In this document: positions 16,522-26,869 of the stretch, piece after piece
How positions within the stretch are numbered: position 1 is the first letter of the stretch
How the letters are laid out: every line of letters begins with the position of its first letter
NCBI GenBank assembly: GCA_002353585.1
Contig: DEJW01000015.1
Span: 1-55,512, forward strand
Direction of reading: 5' to 3'
Length of the DNA stretch: 55,512 nucleotides
Source: Prevotellaceae bacterium UBA2738
GTDB taxonomy: Bacteria > Bacteroidota > Bacteroidia > Bacteroidales > Bacteroidaceae
The notes under the pieces: generated by a model
Told to the model about the DNA's origin: nothing
The model's input: the letters and a program-made list of their open reading frames with translations, nothing else
Database searches by the model: none
Position numbers and translations under genes: made by a program

Positions 16522-18612
16522 ATGACAATGAAACGCTTCATATATTCAATGGTCGCACTGGTGCTCTCAATGGGCATCAGTGCTGCCGACAAAGTAACGG
16601 AGGACTTCTCTTCACTTACTTTGAACGAGACACTCAATGGTACGAAGGAACTCCCATCTGGTACATGGTCTTTCTCTGGTGTGCAGTATAAGAACAGCAA
16701 CAGCGTAAAGTGCTTATCGTTCTCTAACACCAGCAGTACTGTTATCACTCCAGCTTTCGACAATGTTGCCAAGATAGGTTTCGGCTATCGTGCTGGTGGT
16801 AGTAACAAGAACGTCAAGATTAGCTATTCTACTGACAATGGTTCTACATGGACAGACGTGGAGACATTTGTCATCAAAAGCAGTTCTTCTACTTTCGCTA
16901 CATACGGCAAGAAGACTGGCACTGACGAACTCACAGGCGTGAAGTTCCGCGTGCAGGGTGATAACAATGTATTCATGAATTCCTTCACCATTACATTCTC
17001 TGATGGTGGTAGCACTACTGACCCTGACGACCCAACGTACATCACCGAGGGCGTATGGGTTCCTGTAAAGCCTATCCCTGCTGCAACAGGTAAGACATAC
17101 TACATCTCTCCTACAGGTAATGATAACACTGGTGACGGTTCAGAGGCAAAGCCTTGGTACAATATCGCAGTGGCTTATGCTGCTGCAGAGCCTGGTGACC
17201 ACATCATCTGTAAGGGTGGTACATATAAGATCAGCAAGTATGGCACTGATGGCAAACTCACCGTTCGTATGAACAAGATTGGTACAGCTGCTAAGCCTAT
17301 CGTGATACGTTGCGCTGATGGCGAGAAGCCAGTATTCGACTTTGAGCAGCAGCTTATTGACTGTAACCGCAAGACTGGTAACGTAGGTGACCGCGGTATT
17401 CTTCTTTCAGGTGACTACCACATCATCTTCGGTATTCACATGATGCACGCTGCCGATAATGCCATTAAGCTTGAAGGTTCACATAACCGCATCGAGCGTT
17501 GCGAGTTCTCATATAACCTCGATACTGGCATACAGCTTGGCTTCGGTCATAAGTTTGAAGACACTCACCCAGGCGTAAGCAGCAATGACGGTAACTATTG
17601 TTCTTACAATGACATCATCGACTGCGACTCACACCACAACTGTGACTGTGATGCCAACTACGGCTCTGATGCCGACGGCTTCGCTTGTAAGATGCACAAC
17701 GGTAAGGGCAACCGCTTCATCCGCTGCCGTGCATGGCGCAACAGTGATGACGCATGGGACCTCTATGAGACCGACTATCCTGTAGTTCTTGCTCAGTGCT
17801 GGGCATGGGAGTCTGGTAATGCCGAGGATCATCTTTGGGTTAAGGACTACCTTGACACTTCAGCTTCATTCTCTGGTAACGGTAACGGCATCAAGCTTGG
17901 TGGTAATGGTACTGGCGGTAGCTCTAAGGGCATCCACTATGCATACGACTGCATCGCCTTCGGTTGCGACAAGAGCGGTTCTGTAAAGGGCTTCGACTGC
18001 AACAGCCACCAGGGTGGTCATATCCTCATCGGCTGTCTTGCTTTCGACAATGGTTATGACTTTATGTTCGAGAGCGGTGGTAGCCAGGCCAACACCTTCT
18101 TCTATAATAATGTATGCCTTGGCAGACAGGAGATATGTGTAGGTTCTGATGACTATAACGCAGTAAACGCTGCTGCATCAAAGAATGGTTGGAGCAACCA
18201 CCTCCTGGAGGGTGCATCAAAGGATGACTACCTGTCACTCGACGAGGATGATGCTCTGAAGCCACGTTCATTAGATGGCTCTTACCCACGTAAGTTTGGT
18301 CGTCTCGCTTCAGACAGCCAGCTGATTGGTGCAGGTAGCGCAACATACGACATTCCTTCTGGCGCTACATTCGACCCACTGCGTGAGATTATCGCTGATT
18401 ATCCTTTCCTCAAGCATGAGGTAAATGGTGACGCTCGCGACCTCGGTCCTTACGAGTATGTTCCTGCATCAGCAACTGCTATCAATATCGTTAGCGACAA
18501 CCTCAAATCTCAAACCTCAAGCCTCAAACCTCTGAAGGTTATCAAGAGCGGTCGCTTCTATATCGTTAAGGGTGGTAATAGCTACAACGCACAAGGTCAA
18601 ATCATATATTAA
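16522..18612 (+). CDS. Secreted PL9-type pectate lyase with N-terminal beta-sandwich domain
   Basis: ATG codons at 16522 and 16528 are both possible; either gives a signal peptide ending GISA|ADKV. Residues about 22-160 are a jelly-roll-like module (ISYSTDNGSTWTDVETF) of the kind that N-terminally extends the next PL9 enzymes. Residues about 190-640 are PL9: DTGIQLGFGHKFEDTHPG, GSDADGFACKMHNGKG, NSDDAWDLYETDYP and GNGNGIKLGGNG with candidate catalytic Lys458. It is very similar to the PL9 enzyme at 22316. A heptamer repeat encodes the NLKSQTSSLKPLK linker, followed by the short tail SGRFYIVKGGNSYNAQGQ. Confidence 0.86.
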   Translation: MTMKRFIYSMVALVLSMGISAADKVTEDFSSLTLNETLNGTKELPSGTWSFSGVQYKNSNSVKCLSFSNTSSTVITPAFDNVAKIGFGYRAGGSNKNVKISYSTDNGSTWTDVETFVIKSSSSTFATYGKKTGTDELTGVKFRVQGDNNVFMNSFTITFSDGGSTTDPDDPTYITEGVWVPVKPIPAATGKTYYISPTGNDNTGDGSEAKPWYNIAVAYAAAEPGDHIICKGGTYKISKYGTDGKLTVRMNKIGTAAKPIVIRCADGEKPVFDFEQQLIDCNRKTGNVGDRGILLSGDYHIIFGIHMMHAADNAIKLEGSHNRIERCEFSYNLDTGIQLGFGHKFEDTHPGVSSNDGNYCSYNDIIDCDSHHNCDCDANYGSDADGFACKMHNGKGNRFIRCRAWRNSDDAWDLYETDYPVVLAQCWAWESGNAEDHLWVKDYLDTSASFSGNGNGIKLGGNGTGGSSKGIHYAYDCIAFGCDKSGSVKGFDCNSHQGGHILIGCLAFDNGYDFMFESGGSQANTFFYNNVCLGRQEICVGSDDYNAVNAAASKNGWSNHLLEGASKDDYLSLDEDDALKPRSLDGSYPRKFGRLASDSQLIGAGSATYDIPSGATFDPLREIIADYPFLKHEVNGDARDLGPYEYVPASATAINIVSDNLKSQTSSLKPLKVIKSGRFYIVKGGNSYNAQGQIIY
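18502..18536. repeat. Heptamer repeat (CTCAAAC)n coding for a linker
   Basis: Units CTCAAAT, CTCAAAC, CTCAAGC, CTCAAAC and CTCTGAA lie in frame in the PL9 gene. Because 7 is not a multiple of 3, gain or loss of a unit would change the frame of the last 40 or so residues. Confidence 0.75.
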
Positions 18613-18645
18613 TCAACTAACTAAACCAAAATTACAATTACTAAC

Positions 18646-21600
18646 ATGAAACAGAAACTAATGAAAAGGGCATCAATGATGCTTATGCTTCTGAGCTCCG
18701 TATTATCTACGTGGGCTGTTGGAGGTGACGGTCTCTATTTCCTGCAGGATTTTGAAGACCAGTCAACATTCCCTGAAACAAAACCAGAGACAGAGACAGC
18801 GTTCAACGTTGCAGGTCAGGGAGAGTGGCTCTTTATGGGCTCTTATCAGTCAACTAACGCCAGCTACACCTACGGTGGTGCAGGTATGAACCTCCGTCTG
18901 CCTAAGAATGGTTCGTATGTCGTTACTCCAGTTCTTAGCAATGGTGTCAGCAAGGTTACATTCTATATCGGTCGTGCTACTGTAAAGGTATATACCTCTG
19001 CTGATGGTGGCTCTACATGGGCAGCAGCTGAGACTACCACAAGCGGTAAGAACGTAACAGCTACTATCAATAGCGAGACAGTAAACCGCATTAAAGTTAC
19101 TAACGAGAATTCTAAGGATGCCGATATCGACAACCTTGCTGTCTATGCACAGACTTTTGACACTCCAGTGACAGTAAGCACTGGCGATGCTGCTGATATC
19201 ACTAAGGTAAGCGCTACCATCAGCGGTACTATTACCAAGCAGGAGCAGACTGTTACTGAGGTGGGCTTCGTATGGAGCAACACCAACAAGGAACCGACAC
19301 TCAGTGACAACGTAACCGCCGCAACTGTAGGTGCCAGCTTCAGCGCAACACTCAGCGAACTTGCTGAGGGCAAGACATACTACTATCGTGCATACGCTAA
19401 GTATGGCGACACTCAGGCTTACGGTCCTATCAAGAGCTTCAAGACCGAGGCTGGTGAGCAGCAGCAGACCATTGACGCGGAAGGCCGCTACTTCATACAG
19501 GACTTCGAAGACCAGACTACCTATCCTGGCGTAGAAGGTAAAGATGCTGGTACAGAGCTGACCTTCCAGGCTTTCGGTGGCGAGTGGATATACTACAACT
19601 CATACGTTTCAACCAATGCTACCTACAACGTTGACGGTTCTACCGCTAACCTGCGTCTTCCAAAGAACGGCACTTACGTAATCACTCCTATACTCAACAG
19701 TGGTGTAAAGAAGTTCACATGGAACCAGATGCGTAAGAGCTGTAAGGCTTACACCTCTACTGACGGTGGTAACACCTGGACTGAAGCAACTATCAGCGGT
19801 GGTACTGACGGTGCACTCTGCACGGTAACTGTTGAGAGTCTCAATGTCAACCGTGTCAAGATTGCCAATGAGGCAAGCGGTGATGCCGATATCGACAACT
19901 TCATTGTTTATGCACAGGCATTCGGTACTCCTGCTACAGTAGCTACCGGCGGTGCTACCAACATCACAAAGAATGCTGCTGAGGTTGCTGCACAGATTGT
20001 TGACGCTGGCGACCAGCCTATCACTGAGGCAGGCTTCGTGTGGAGCGTTAATCCTAACCCAACACTTGCTGACAATACAGTAGAGGTAGAGGATGTTAAG
20101 AACCTTACTGAGTTCTCTCTCCTCATCACTGGTTTGAAGGCAGAGCAGACTGTATATTATCGTGCTTATGTTCTCTCTAACGCAGGCTATGCTTATGGCG
20201 ACGTTATGAGCTTCACGACTGCGGAGGCTACACCTGCAGTGGTAGCTACAAGCGATGTAACAAAGAGCGGTAAGAAGTATCGTCTCGGCGGTATCGTAAC
20301 TGACGACGGCGGTATGGAACTTACCGAGGTAGGTGTCATATACAGCAAGACCTCTGGTCTTACCTATGACTCTGAGACACGCGTGGCAATGGCAAAGGCT
20401 TCTTACAAGTTCTCTACTACCGTATCTCTCGACGAGTCTGCTACATACTATGTTCGTGCTTACGCTATCACAGCCAAAGGTACCGTATATGGCGAGGAAA
20501 GGGAATTTGTTACCGATGCTGTGCCAGAGACTCCTGATGACATCAAGGGTGAGGTAATTTGGTGTTCTCCTGACGGCAACGACGCTACTGCCGACGGTTC
20601 AGAGACAGCTCCATTCTTCGATCTGCAGAAGGCTGTTGCTATTGCTCAGCCTGGCGACCGTATCTGGATGAAGGCTGGTACATACGTATATGACAAGCGT
20701 ATCAATATCGACGAGACCAACGGCGAACCCGACAAGCTCATCGAACTTTGGGGTTATCAGGGACAGGCAGTACTCGATTTCTCAGGCATGCCTTACCATG
20801 CTCACTCTAACAACCCTTACCAGGGTATTCGTCTCACCAGTTCATACTGGCACTTCAAGAACATCGATATCTGCAATGCTTCTGATAATGGTCTGCTCAT
20901 CGAGCGCAACAAACCTACAGGTGGTACAAGCGCTGACGTAGTAAACCGCACTCAGGACGGTCACGACAATATCATCGAGCTCTGTAACTTCTACAAGAAT
21001 GGTGATACCGGTCTGCAGATTAAGAACCTCGGTTCTGACAACAAGATCATCAACTGTGACTCATACCTCAACTGCGACGAGGACGAGGGCGATGCTGACG
21101 GTTTCGCACCAAAGATCTCTGTAGGTGACAACAACTACTTCTATGGTTGCCGTGCATGGGCTAACTCTGATGATGGTTGGGACGTATTCTACAAGAAGGA
21201 TGGTAACTTTGGCGACAATATGACCATCATCCTCGAGAACTGTATCTCTTACAAGAATGGCTTCCTTGACCTCAACACTGTAGCACCAAAGGGTAATGGT
21301 AATGGTATCAAGATGGGTTCTGATCAGGGTGCCATGAACGTTTACCTCAACCGTTGTCTCTCTATCTGCAACAAGTCTAAGAGCTTCGACCAGAACCACA
21401 ACGCAGGTGACATCATCATGAACAACTGTACTGGTATGACCCTCACCTCTATCGACGCTAAGAGCTACAGCTACCGTATCTATGAGGCTATCGCAAGCGG
21501 TCATGAGGTTCGCCTCACCAACTGTATTGCTATCAACGAGAACGATGCTACCGATAAGCGCGATAAGAACACTGGTCTGCCTAAGCCAGGCGAGTATGGT

Positions 21601-22227
21601 AAGCAGGGTGCTTATGGCCGCTTCGAGGTTGACGAGACTCTCACTGGCATGACCATCACCAACTGTGAGTTCCAGAGGGCACACCCAGACTTCTTCGAGA
21701 GCGTAACAAACCACGAGGAACTCATCGGTCCACGTGACGAGGACGGCAACATACCTGAGACGACCTTCGCTCATATCAAGGCTGGTGCTTCTCATAAGAT
21801 GTATGACGGTACCACAATGACTTCTGAGCAGCTTCTCATCGATCAGGGTGCGGATGTTCCTGCTACAACCTATCGTGGCATAGCTATCAACGGTATCGAG
21901 TTTGAAGGCGCAGCTCCTGACCTCGGTGCATTCGAGTTTGGTGCTTCTTACACCGATGTAAAGCTCGTTCAGCAAGAGTCACAGGACAAGAGCATCAGCC
22001 TCTTCCAGGCTCAGAACGGTCTGCTCTTCGTAACCGTCAACGATCCTGCAAAGGCTCGCGACTATACTCTCAACCTCTTCGACGCAACAGGCAAGCTGCT
22101 CGGTCAGCACTCTTTCAATGGTGCTACCACAGCAATCCGCATCCCTGCTGGTGCTAATGGCCTCGTTATCGTAAAGGTACAGGGTACCAACGGCTTCGTT
22201 GGTTCCGCTAAAGCTATTGTGAAATAA
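18646..22227 (+). CDS. Large secreted PL9-type pectate lyase with duplicated beta-sandwich/FN3 modules
   Basis: The 1193-residue product has a signal peptide (…LSTWAVGG). The N-terminal 620 residues repeat a jelly-roll module (YFLQDFEDQSTFP / YFIQDFEDQTTYP) plus a fibronectin-like module (TEVGFVWS / TEAGFVWS) twice, then add a third FN3-like module. Residues about 630-1090 are PL9: WCSPDGNDATADGSETAPF, DTGLQIKNLG, GDADGFAPKISVG, NSDDGWDVFYKKDG and GNGNGIKMGSDQG with candidate catalytic Lys889. It diverges from its neighbours, with FAPK instead of FACK and an extra loop, so specificity may differ. The C-terminus has a full-length type IX-like beta-sandwich tail (TLNLFDATGKLLGQ… GLVIVKVQG) instead of the short form. 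Confidence 0.86.
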   Translation: MKQKLMKRASMMLMLLSSVLSTWAVGGDGLYFLQDFEDQSTFPETKPETETAFNVAGQGEWLFMGSYQSTNASYTYGGAGMNLRLPKNGSYVVTPVLSNGVSKVTFYIGRATVKVYTSADGGSTWAAAETTTSGKNVTATINSETVNRIKVTNENSKDADIDNLAVYAQTFDTPVTVSTGDAADITKVSATISGTITKQEQTVTEVGFVWSNTNKEPTLSDNVTAATVGASFSATLSELAEGKTYYYRAYAKYGDTQAYGPIKSFKTEAGEQQQTIDAEGRYFIQDFEDQTTYPGVEGKDAGTELTFQAFGGEWIYYNSYVSTNATYNVDGSTANLRLPKNGTYVITPILNSGVKKFTWNQMRKSCKAYTSTDGGNTWTEATISGGTDGALCTVTVESLNVNRVKIANEASGDADIDNFIVYAQAFGTPATVATGGATNITKNAAEVAAQIVDAGDQPITEAGFVWSVNPNPTLADNTVEVEDVKNLTEFSLLITGLKAEQTVYYRAYVLSNAGYAYGDVMSFTTAEATPAVVATSDVTKSGKKYRLGGIVTDDGGMELTEVGVIYSKTSGLTYDSETRVAMAKASYKFSTTVSLDESATYYVRAYAITAKGTVYGEEREFVTDAVPETPDDIKGEVIWCSPDGNDATADGSETAPFFDLQKAVAIAQPGDRIWMKAGTYVYDKRINIDETNGEPDKLIELWGYQGQAVLDFSGMPYHAHSNNPYQGIRLTSSYWHFKNIDICNASDNGLLIERNKPTGGTSADVVNRTQDGHDNIIELCNFYKNGDTGLQIKNLGSDNKIINCDSYLNCDEDEGDADGFAPKISVGDNNYFYGCRAWANSDDGWDVFYKKDGNFGDNMTIILENCISYKNGFLDLNTVAPKGNGNGIKMGSDQGAMNVYLNRCLSICNKSKSFDQNHNAGDIIMNNCTGMTLTSIDAKSYSYRIYEAIASGHEVRLTNCIAINENDATDKRDKNTGLPKPGEYGKQGAYGRFEVDETLTGMTITNCEFQRAHPDFFESVTNHEELIGPRDEDGNIPETTFAHIKAGASHKMYDGTTMTSEQLLIDQGADVPATTYRGIAINGIEFEGAAPDLGAFEFGASYTDVKLVQQESQDKSISLFQAQNGLLFVTVNDPAKARDYTLNLFDATGKLLGQHSFNGATTAIRIPAGANGLVIVKVQGTNGFVGSAKAIVK

Positions 22228-22249
22228 ATAGTTAGTAATATATTTTGAA

Positions 22250-22292
22250 GACGTTTAGAGTTACCCTTTTTAACCAAGGGGCTCTAAATGTC
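22250..22292 (+). terminator. Intergenic hairpin, possible internal terminator or processing site
   Basis: GACGTTTAGAG (22250-22260) pairs with CTCTAAATGTC (22282-22292) with one mismatch and is followed by TCTTTACCTT. It sits in the 88-bp gap between two PL9 genes, so it may attenuate or stabilise parts of the long message. Confidence 0.5.
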
Positions 22293-22315
22293 TCTTTACC
22301 TTAGAAATTTATTAT

Positions 22316-24520
22316 ATGCAAAGAATTTCTACTTTATTAGCACTGATACTCTGCGTCATCATGGCGCAGGCAGCATCGTTTACTGAGGACTTCCAGTCGG
22401 GGCTACCTACCTCTGCTCCGTCAAGTGAGACGACCGTAACCCTGTCTTCTGGCGATTGGAAGATAAAAGGAGTATATGGTAAGAACGACAACAGCTCTAT
22501 GCGCCTTACCATGAATGCTAATGGTTATGCCATAACCCCCGCACTCGACCGTCCTGGCACTATCTCTTTCTATCACCGTGCTTCAGGCAGCGGCAAGAAA
22601 CTCGTAGTGGAGAAATCCACTGATGGAGGAAGCAACTGGACCAAACTCGGTGAAGTTACCGTTTCATCTTCTACCCCTTATGCCAATAGCAGTTTCAATG
22701 CTAACTCAGCCGAAGATGATACACAGGTTCTCATCCGTTTCACATGTATGAGTGCCACTATCTACGTTGATGATCTGACCATCTCACTCGGCTCTTCTGG
22801 TAGCAGTGAAGGTGGTGGAGGCGGTGAAGACGAGCCCACCAACCCCGACCCACAGCCAGAGATACCTTGGACAGGTCCTCATAGTGTAGAGCACTGTATC
22901 TACGTAGCACCATGGGCACCAGATGATAGTGGCGATGGTTCATGGGAGTCTCCTTACTACAACCTGCAGAAGGCTATAGATATGGCACAGCCTGGTGACT
23001 CTATCTACGTACGTGGCGGTACATATTACCCAAGTGCATGGCGCGACAAGATGTCTGACGGCAAACTCCTCAAGACCAACAAGATTCTTATTGACAAGAA
23101 GGGCGATGCAGACCATTGGTTTACTATCAAGACTTTCCCAGGCGAGTATCCAGTCCTCAACTTCAAGGATCAGCCTAAGGGCACCAACAAGTCATCTACC
23201 TACGGCGGCATACAGCTCGAGGGTGATTATTGGCACATCTACGGCCTGCATATCACTCAGGCAGGCGACAATGGCATAAAGGTCGAAGGCTCACACAACA
23301 AGATAGAGCGTTGTACCTTCAGCTACAACGACGATACAGGTCTTCAACTCGGCTTCGGTCATAAGTTCGAGGACTCACATCCAGGCATAAGCAGCAACGA
23401 CGGCTCTTATTGTGCATATAACGATGTCATTGACTGTGACTCTTACCTCAACTGCGATTCTGACAACTACGGTTCTGACGCCGATGGTTTCGCTTGCAAG
23501 ATGCACAATGGTATAGGCAACCGCTTCATCCGTTGCCGTGCATGGGACAATGCCGATGACGCATGGGACCTCTATGAGACCGACTACGCTGTTAAACTCA
23601 TCGAGTGCTGGGCATGGGGCTCTGGTCGTGCCAACCTCTTCGGATGGGTTAGCGCCAGTGGCTCTTTCCAGGGTAATGGTAATGGTATCAAACTCGGAGG
23701 TAATGGCTCCGGCGGTTCTTCCAAGGGCGTTCATGAGGCATGGCGCTGCGTAGCCTTCAACTGCGACAAGACAGGTTCTGTTAAGGGTTTCGATGAGAAC
23801 TCTCACAAGGGAGGCATCAAACTCGTCAATTGCCTCGCTTTCGGTTGCGGTTACGACTTCATGTTTGAAGACTGTAACGATGCCAACAACTTCCAGTTCT
23901 ATAATAATGTATGCTTCGGCAACATTGAGATAAAGGGCACTTTCACAGAAAGCAACAATGCCCTGCTCACCAATAAGACTAAGAATGCGTGGAAGAATAA
24001 TGCTATCACAGCAAACAGTTTCTCTAAGGACGACTACGTAAGTCTTTCTGAGGACGATGCTAAGGCACCACGTGCTGCCGACGGCAGTCTGCCTACACGC
24101 TTTGCACGTCTTAAGAGCACCGCTACTACGTTCCTTGACAAGGGTCTCGACCTCAAGAGCGATATGCAGGATGAGTTCCCATATCTCTGGCAGCCTATCT
24201 ACGGCGCTGCACGTGACCTCGGTCCTTACGAGTACGCTCCTGCTCAGGCTACCGGCACACAGGTTATCCTCACCAATGACAAGGAACTCTCACTCTGCGT
24301 TGCTCACGGCAACTTGCAGTTTACTGTTCCTGCCAATGGCAAGGCTGTTCTCGACCTCTACACCCCACAGGGCATCCTCGCAGCCAATGTTGCTACGATA
24401 CTTGCTACTGAGGGCGGTCAGTACAGCATCCCTGTCAGCGGACAGCTGCAAAAGGGCGTATATATCGCTCGCCTGCAGTTTGGTGGTGCTACGCGTTCCG
24501 TACGCTTCACTGTAAAATAA
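22316..24520 (+). CDS. Secreted PL9-type pectate lyase with N-terminal beta-sandwich domain
   Basis: Signal peptide MQRISTLLALILCV…QAASF. Residues about 20-160 are a jelly-roll module (VVEKSTDGGSNWTKLGEV), then a Gly/Glu/Pro-rich linker. Residues about 195-640 are PL9: DTGLQLGFGHKFEDSHPG, GSDADGFACKMHNGIG, NADDAWDLYETDYA and GNGNGIKLGGNG with candidate catalytic Lys459. It is closely related to the enzyme at 16522, so the two probably arose by duplication around the 18646 gene. The C-terminus is a full-length type IX-like tail (AVLDLYTPQGILAAN… QKGVYIARLQF), which predicts export through the outer membrane to the surface or medium. Confidence 0.86.
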   Translation: MQRISTLLALILCVIMAQAASFTEDFQSGLPTSAPSSETTVTLSSGDWKIKGVYGKNDNSSMRLTMNANGYAITPALDRPGTISFYHRASGSGKKLVVEKSTDGGSNWTKLGEVTVSSSTPYANSSFNANSAEDDTQVLIRFTCMSATIYVDDLTISLGSSGSSEGGGGGEDEPTNPDPQPEIPWTGPHSVEHCIYVAPWAPDDSGDGSWESPYYNLQKAIDMAQPGDSIYVRGGTYYPSAWRDKMSDGKLLKTNKILIDKKGDADHWFTIKTFPGEYPVLNFKDQPKGTNKSSTYGGIQLEGDYWHIYGLHITQAGDNGIKVEGSHNKIERCTFSYNDDTGLQLGFGHKFEDSHPGISSNDGSYCAYNDVIDCDSYLNCDSDNYGSDADGFACKMHNGIGNRFIRCRAWDNADDAWDLYETDYAVKLIECWAWGSGRANLFGWVSASGSFQGNGNGIKLGGNGSGGSSKGVHEAWRCVAFNCDKTGSVKGFDENSHKGGIKLVNCLAFGCGYDFMFEDCNDANNFQFYNNVCFGNIEIKGTFTESNNALLTNKTKNAWKNNAITANSFSKDDYVSLSEDDAKAPRAADGSLPTRFARLKSTATTFLDKGLDLKSDMQDEFPYLWQPIYGAARDLGPYEYAPAQATGTQVILTNDKELSLCVAHGNLQFTVPANGKAVLDLYTPQGILAANVATILATEGGQYSIPVSGQLQKGVYIARLQFGGATRSVRFTVK

Positions 24521-24545
24521 AGAATATACAATACTGATTACAATC

Positions 24546-26864
24546 ATGCGAAAGTTTTTTACGACAGCAATGATGGCTCTTGCAGCCATCGTTGCTACGT
24601 TTGCACAAACGGCAAACAATGACCTTGTAAAAGTGAGTTGGGCTTTGACAACGGGTAATCTGGAAACTGGCGTATGCTCGCCTGAGAACCAGAGTCAGTT
24701 TATTACACCTGGAGCTATGACCGTAGGCAGTGGCATTACGATTACTGCAGAGAGTTCAAGTGACAAGACTGGTGTAACCTCTGACGGTTACACTCAGACA
24801 TTCTTCAAAGCATCGAAGAGTGGTGACAATGCTATTAAGTTCTCTATTACACCAAAAGAGGGTATAACATTTACTCCGACTAAGGTGGGACTGAAAGCTG
24901 CCCGTTGGAAGACTGACAAGGGTTCTATCTCTGTGGCATGGGTCAATGGCGACGGTAGCACCAAGTCACTGGGAAGTTTCACCCCTAAGCGTGAAGCTTC
25001 TGATCCTACATGCTCTATCGAAGAGTACACATTAGAAGGTAGTGTTGCAAGTGACAAGACATGTCAGTTGGTGGTTACCATCAGCGGTATGGACGGCAAG
25101 AAGACTATTTCCATGGGCGATGTGTTTATCGAGGGTACTACATACGGTACCGTCGGACAGGCCATCACCCACAATCTCACAGTAGTAGCAAATCCTGCTG
25201 AGGGTGGTAACGTTAGCGTTTCGCCAACTGGTACGACTTTCGAGCGAGGCAGTTCTGTCACCCTTTCTCAGACTTCAAATGAGGGCTGGGTTTTCACTGG
25301 TTGGTACAATAATGGTACTCTGTTGTCAACAAGTCCATCTTATACTTTCAACATCATGGGCAACATGGATGTGGAAGCCAAGTATCAGTCAGAAGCTTCA
25401 TTATTGGTGGGCGACTACACCGTAGTTGACAATATTGCGGCTCTCCGTGCTACTATCAAGCAGTTCAACGAGAATCCTTCTGCACAGCGCCGCTTTATTT
25501 TCCTGAAGAATGGCACTTACGACTACGGCAATTTTGTCAACACAGAGTCCGAGGTCAATAAGAACTATGGTCGCGATACCCTTAAGGTTGATAACGTATC
25601 TATTATCGGTCAGAGCACCGAAGGCGTGACTATTACCATCACTCCTACTACGTCAAGTGTAAGTCGCACTGCACCTATCATGATTCAGAGTACAGGCACC
25701 TACTTGCAGAATATCACCTTCCACAACAACTTCGACTACAGTGGTAATGATGGTCAGGCAGCTGCTCTTCACGATCGTGGTCACCACACCATTGGTAAGT
25801 GGCTGAAGTTGGAATCACGTCAGGATACCTATTATTCGCATACCAACTACGGACAGCTTTATTTTGAGGATACACAGTTTATCGGCACCGTTGACTTCAT
25901 CTGCGGCCGCGGCGACGTATTCTTCAATCGTTGTGACATTCGTTGTATCCAGCGTTATCCTGGTCAAGGTGTCTATACTGGTGATACTCACATATCTGCA
26001 CCTTATACATGGGAAGAAGACTACAACAGCATCGGTGGTCACGGCTATATCTTCATGAACTGCCATGTTGACTGTAAGGCTAAGACTTGGGACTTCGGAC
26101 GTGGATGGCGTGCATGGCCTAAGGCTGCCTTCCTGAATACTGTATTGTCTGCTGATGCAGCCAAGCGTGTCGGCAATGACCAGACCAGCGGTAAGGAAGC
26201 AGACAACTATGCCATTGTTCGCGATATAGACTACTCTCTGCGTGTAACCACAAAGGGCGTAAAGAGCAAAGACGACAGCGAGAGTGTATGCCGCACCTTC
26301 ACCTTCTATGAGTACAACACGATGGACGAGAACGGCAATGTAGTAAGCCCCGCTTCTAATGTTCTTACCTTTACTGCAGCTGATAGCAAAACGATGGAGA
26401 CTATCCTCAAGCCTAACGAGATAGAGCGCTTCCAGCTCCGTAATGTGTTCCCTGACTGGACACCCGACCAGGATTGTAAGCAGGTTGTTGTTACCTCTTG
26501 TCAGCTCAGTGGTGCTAACCTCTCATGGACAGCCGACCAGAAAGCTAAGGCATTCCTCATCGAGAAGGGTGGCGAGTTCGTTGACATCATCGATGGCACT
26601 CAGACCTCTTACACTGTCAGCGACGCATCTGCAAGCTATACCGTGCGCGCTGCCAACATGATGGGTGGCTTCGGTATTGCCAAGGAAGCTACAGTAGCTA
26701 CAGGCATTGAGAACGTTAATGTTAACGGAAACGTTAAAGAGGTAGTTTCTACTGCATATTACTCTCTTTCTGGCTCTCGTTTGTCAGTGCCACAGCATGG
26801 AGCATATATCGTCGTTAAGACCATGAACGATGGTACTGTCATTGCAACCAAGGAAATGAAGTGA
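24546..26864 (+). CDS. Secreted pectin methylesterase, CE8 family, multidomain
   Basis: Signal peptide ending VATFA|QTAN. Residues about 25-200 are a beta-sandwich of unknown ligand. Residues about 205-285 are an InlB/bacterial-repeat module (NPAEGGNVSVSPTGTTFERG … WVFTGWYNNG). Residues about 290-640 are the CE8 beta-helix: DGQAAALHDRG, RQDTYYSH with Asp427, GTVDFICGRGD with Asp450, and GRGWRAWP. CE8 enzymes remove methyl esters from homogalacturonan so that PL1 and PL9 lyases can act. An FN3-like domain (about 645-725) and a hexamer-encoded linker precede the tail YYSLSGSRL…AYIVVK. The stop codon overlaps a GTG that begins the reading frame of the next CE8 gene. Confidence 0.88.
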   Translation: MRKFFTTAMMALAAIVATFAQTANNDLVKVSWALTTGNLETGVCSPENQSQFITPGAMTVGSGITITAESSSDKTGVTSDGYTQTFFKASKSGDNAIKFSITPKEGITFTPTKVGLKAARWKTDKGSISVAWVNGDGSTKSLGSFTPKREASDPTCSIEEYTLEGSVASDKTCQLVVTISGMDGKKTISMGDVFIEGTTYGTVGQAITHNLTVVANPAEGGNVSVSPTGTTFERGSSVTLSQTSNEGWVFTGWYNNGTLLSTSPSYTFNIMGNMDVEAKYQSEASLLVGDYTVVDNIAALRATIKQFNENPSAQRRFIFLKNGTYDYGNFVNTESEVNKNYGRDTLKVDNVSIIGQSTEGVTITITPTTSSVSRTAPIMIQSTGTYLQNITFHNNFDYSGNDGQAAALHDRGHHTIGKWLKLESRQDTYYSHTNYGQLYFEDTQFIGTVDFICGRGDVFFNRCDIRCIQRYPGQGVYTGDTHISAPYTWEEDYNSIGGHGYIFMNCHVDCKAKTWDFGRGWRAWPKAAFLNTVLSADAAKRVGNDQTSGKEADNYAIVRDIDYSLRVTTKGVKSKDDSESVCRTFTFYEYNTMDENGNVVSPASNVLTFTAADSKTMETILKPNEIERFQLRNVFPDWTPDQDCKQVVVTSCQLSGANLSWTADQKAKAFLIEKGGEFVDIIDGTQTSYTVSDASASYTVRAANMMGGFGIAKEATVATGIENVNVNGNVKEVVSTAYYSLSGSRLSVPQHGAYIVVKTMNDGTVIATKEMK
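26712..26738. repeat. AACGNN hexamer array in a CE8 linker
   Basis: Units AACGTT, AATGTT, AACGGA, AACGTT encode ENVNVNGNV between the FN3-like domain and the C-terminal tail of the first methylesterase. Confidence 0.7.
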
Positions 26865-26869
26865 AAAGA

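Noticed and set aside
21061..21975. 304-residue open frame antisense to the large PL9 gene
   Set aside because: It is a shadow of the strongly biased codons of the PL9 gene; no family features, promoter or start context.
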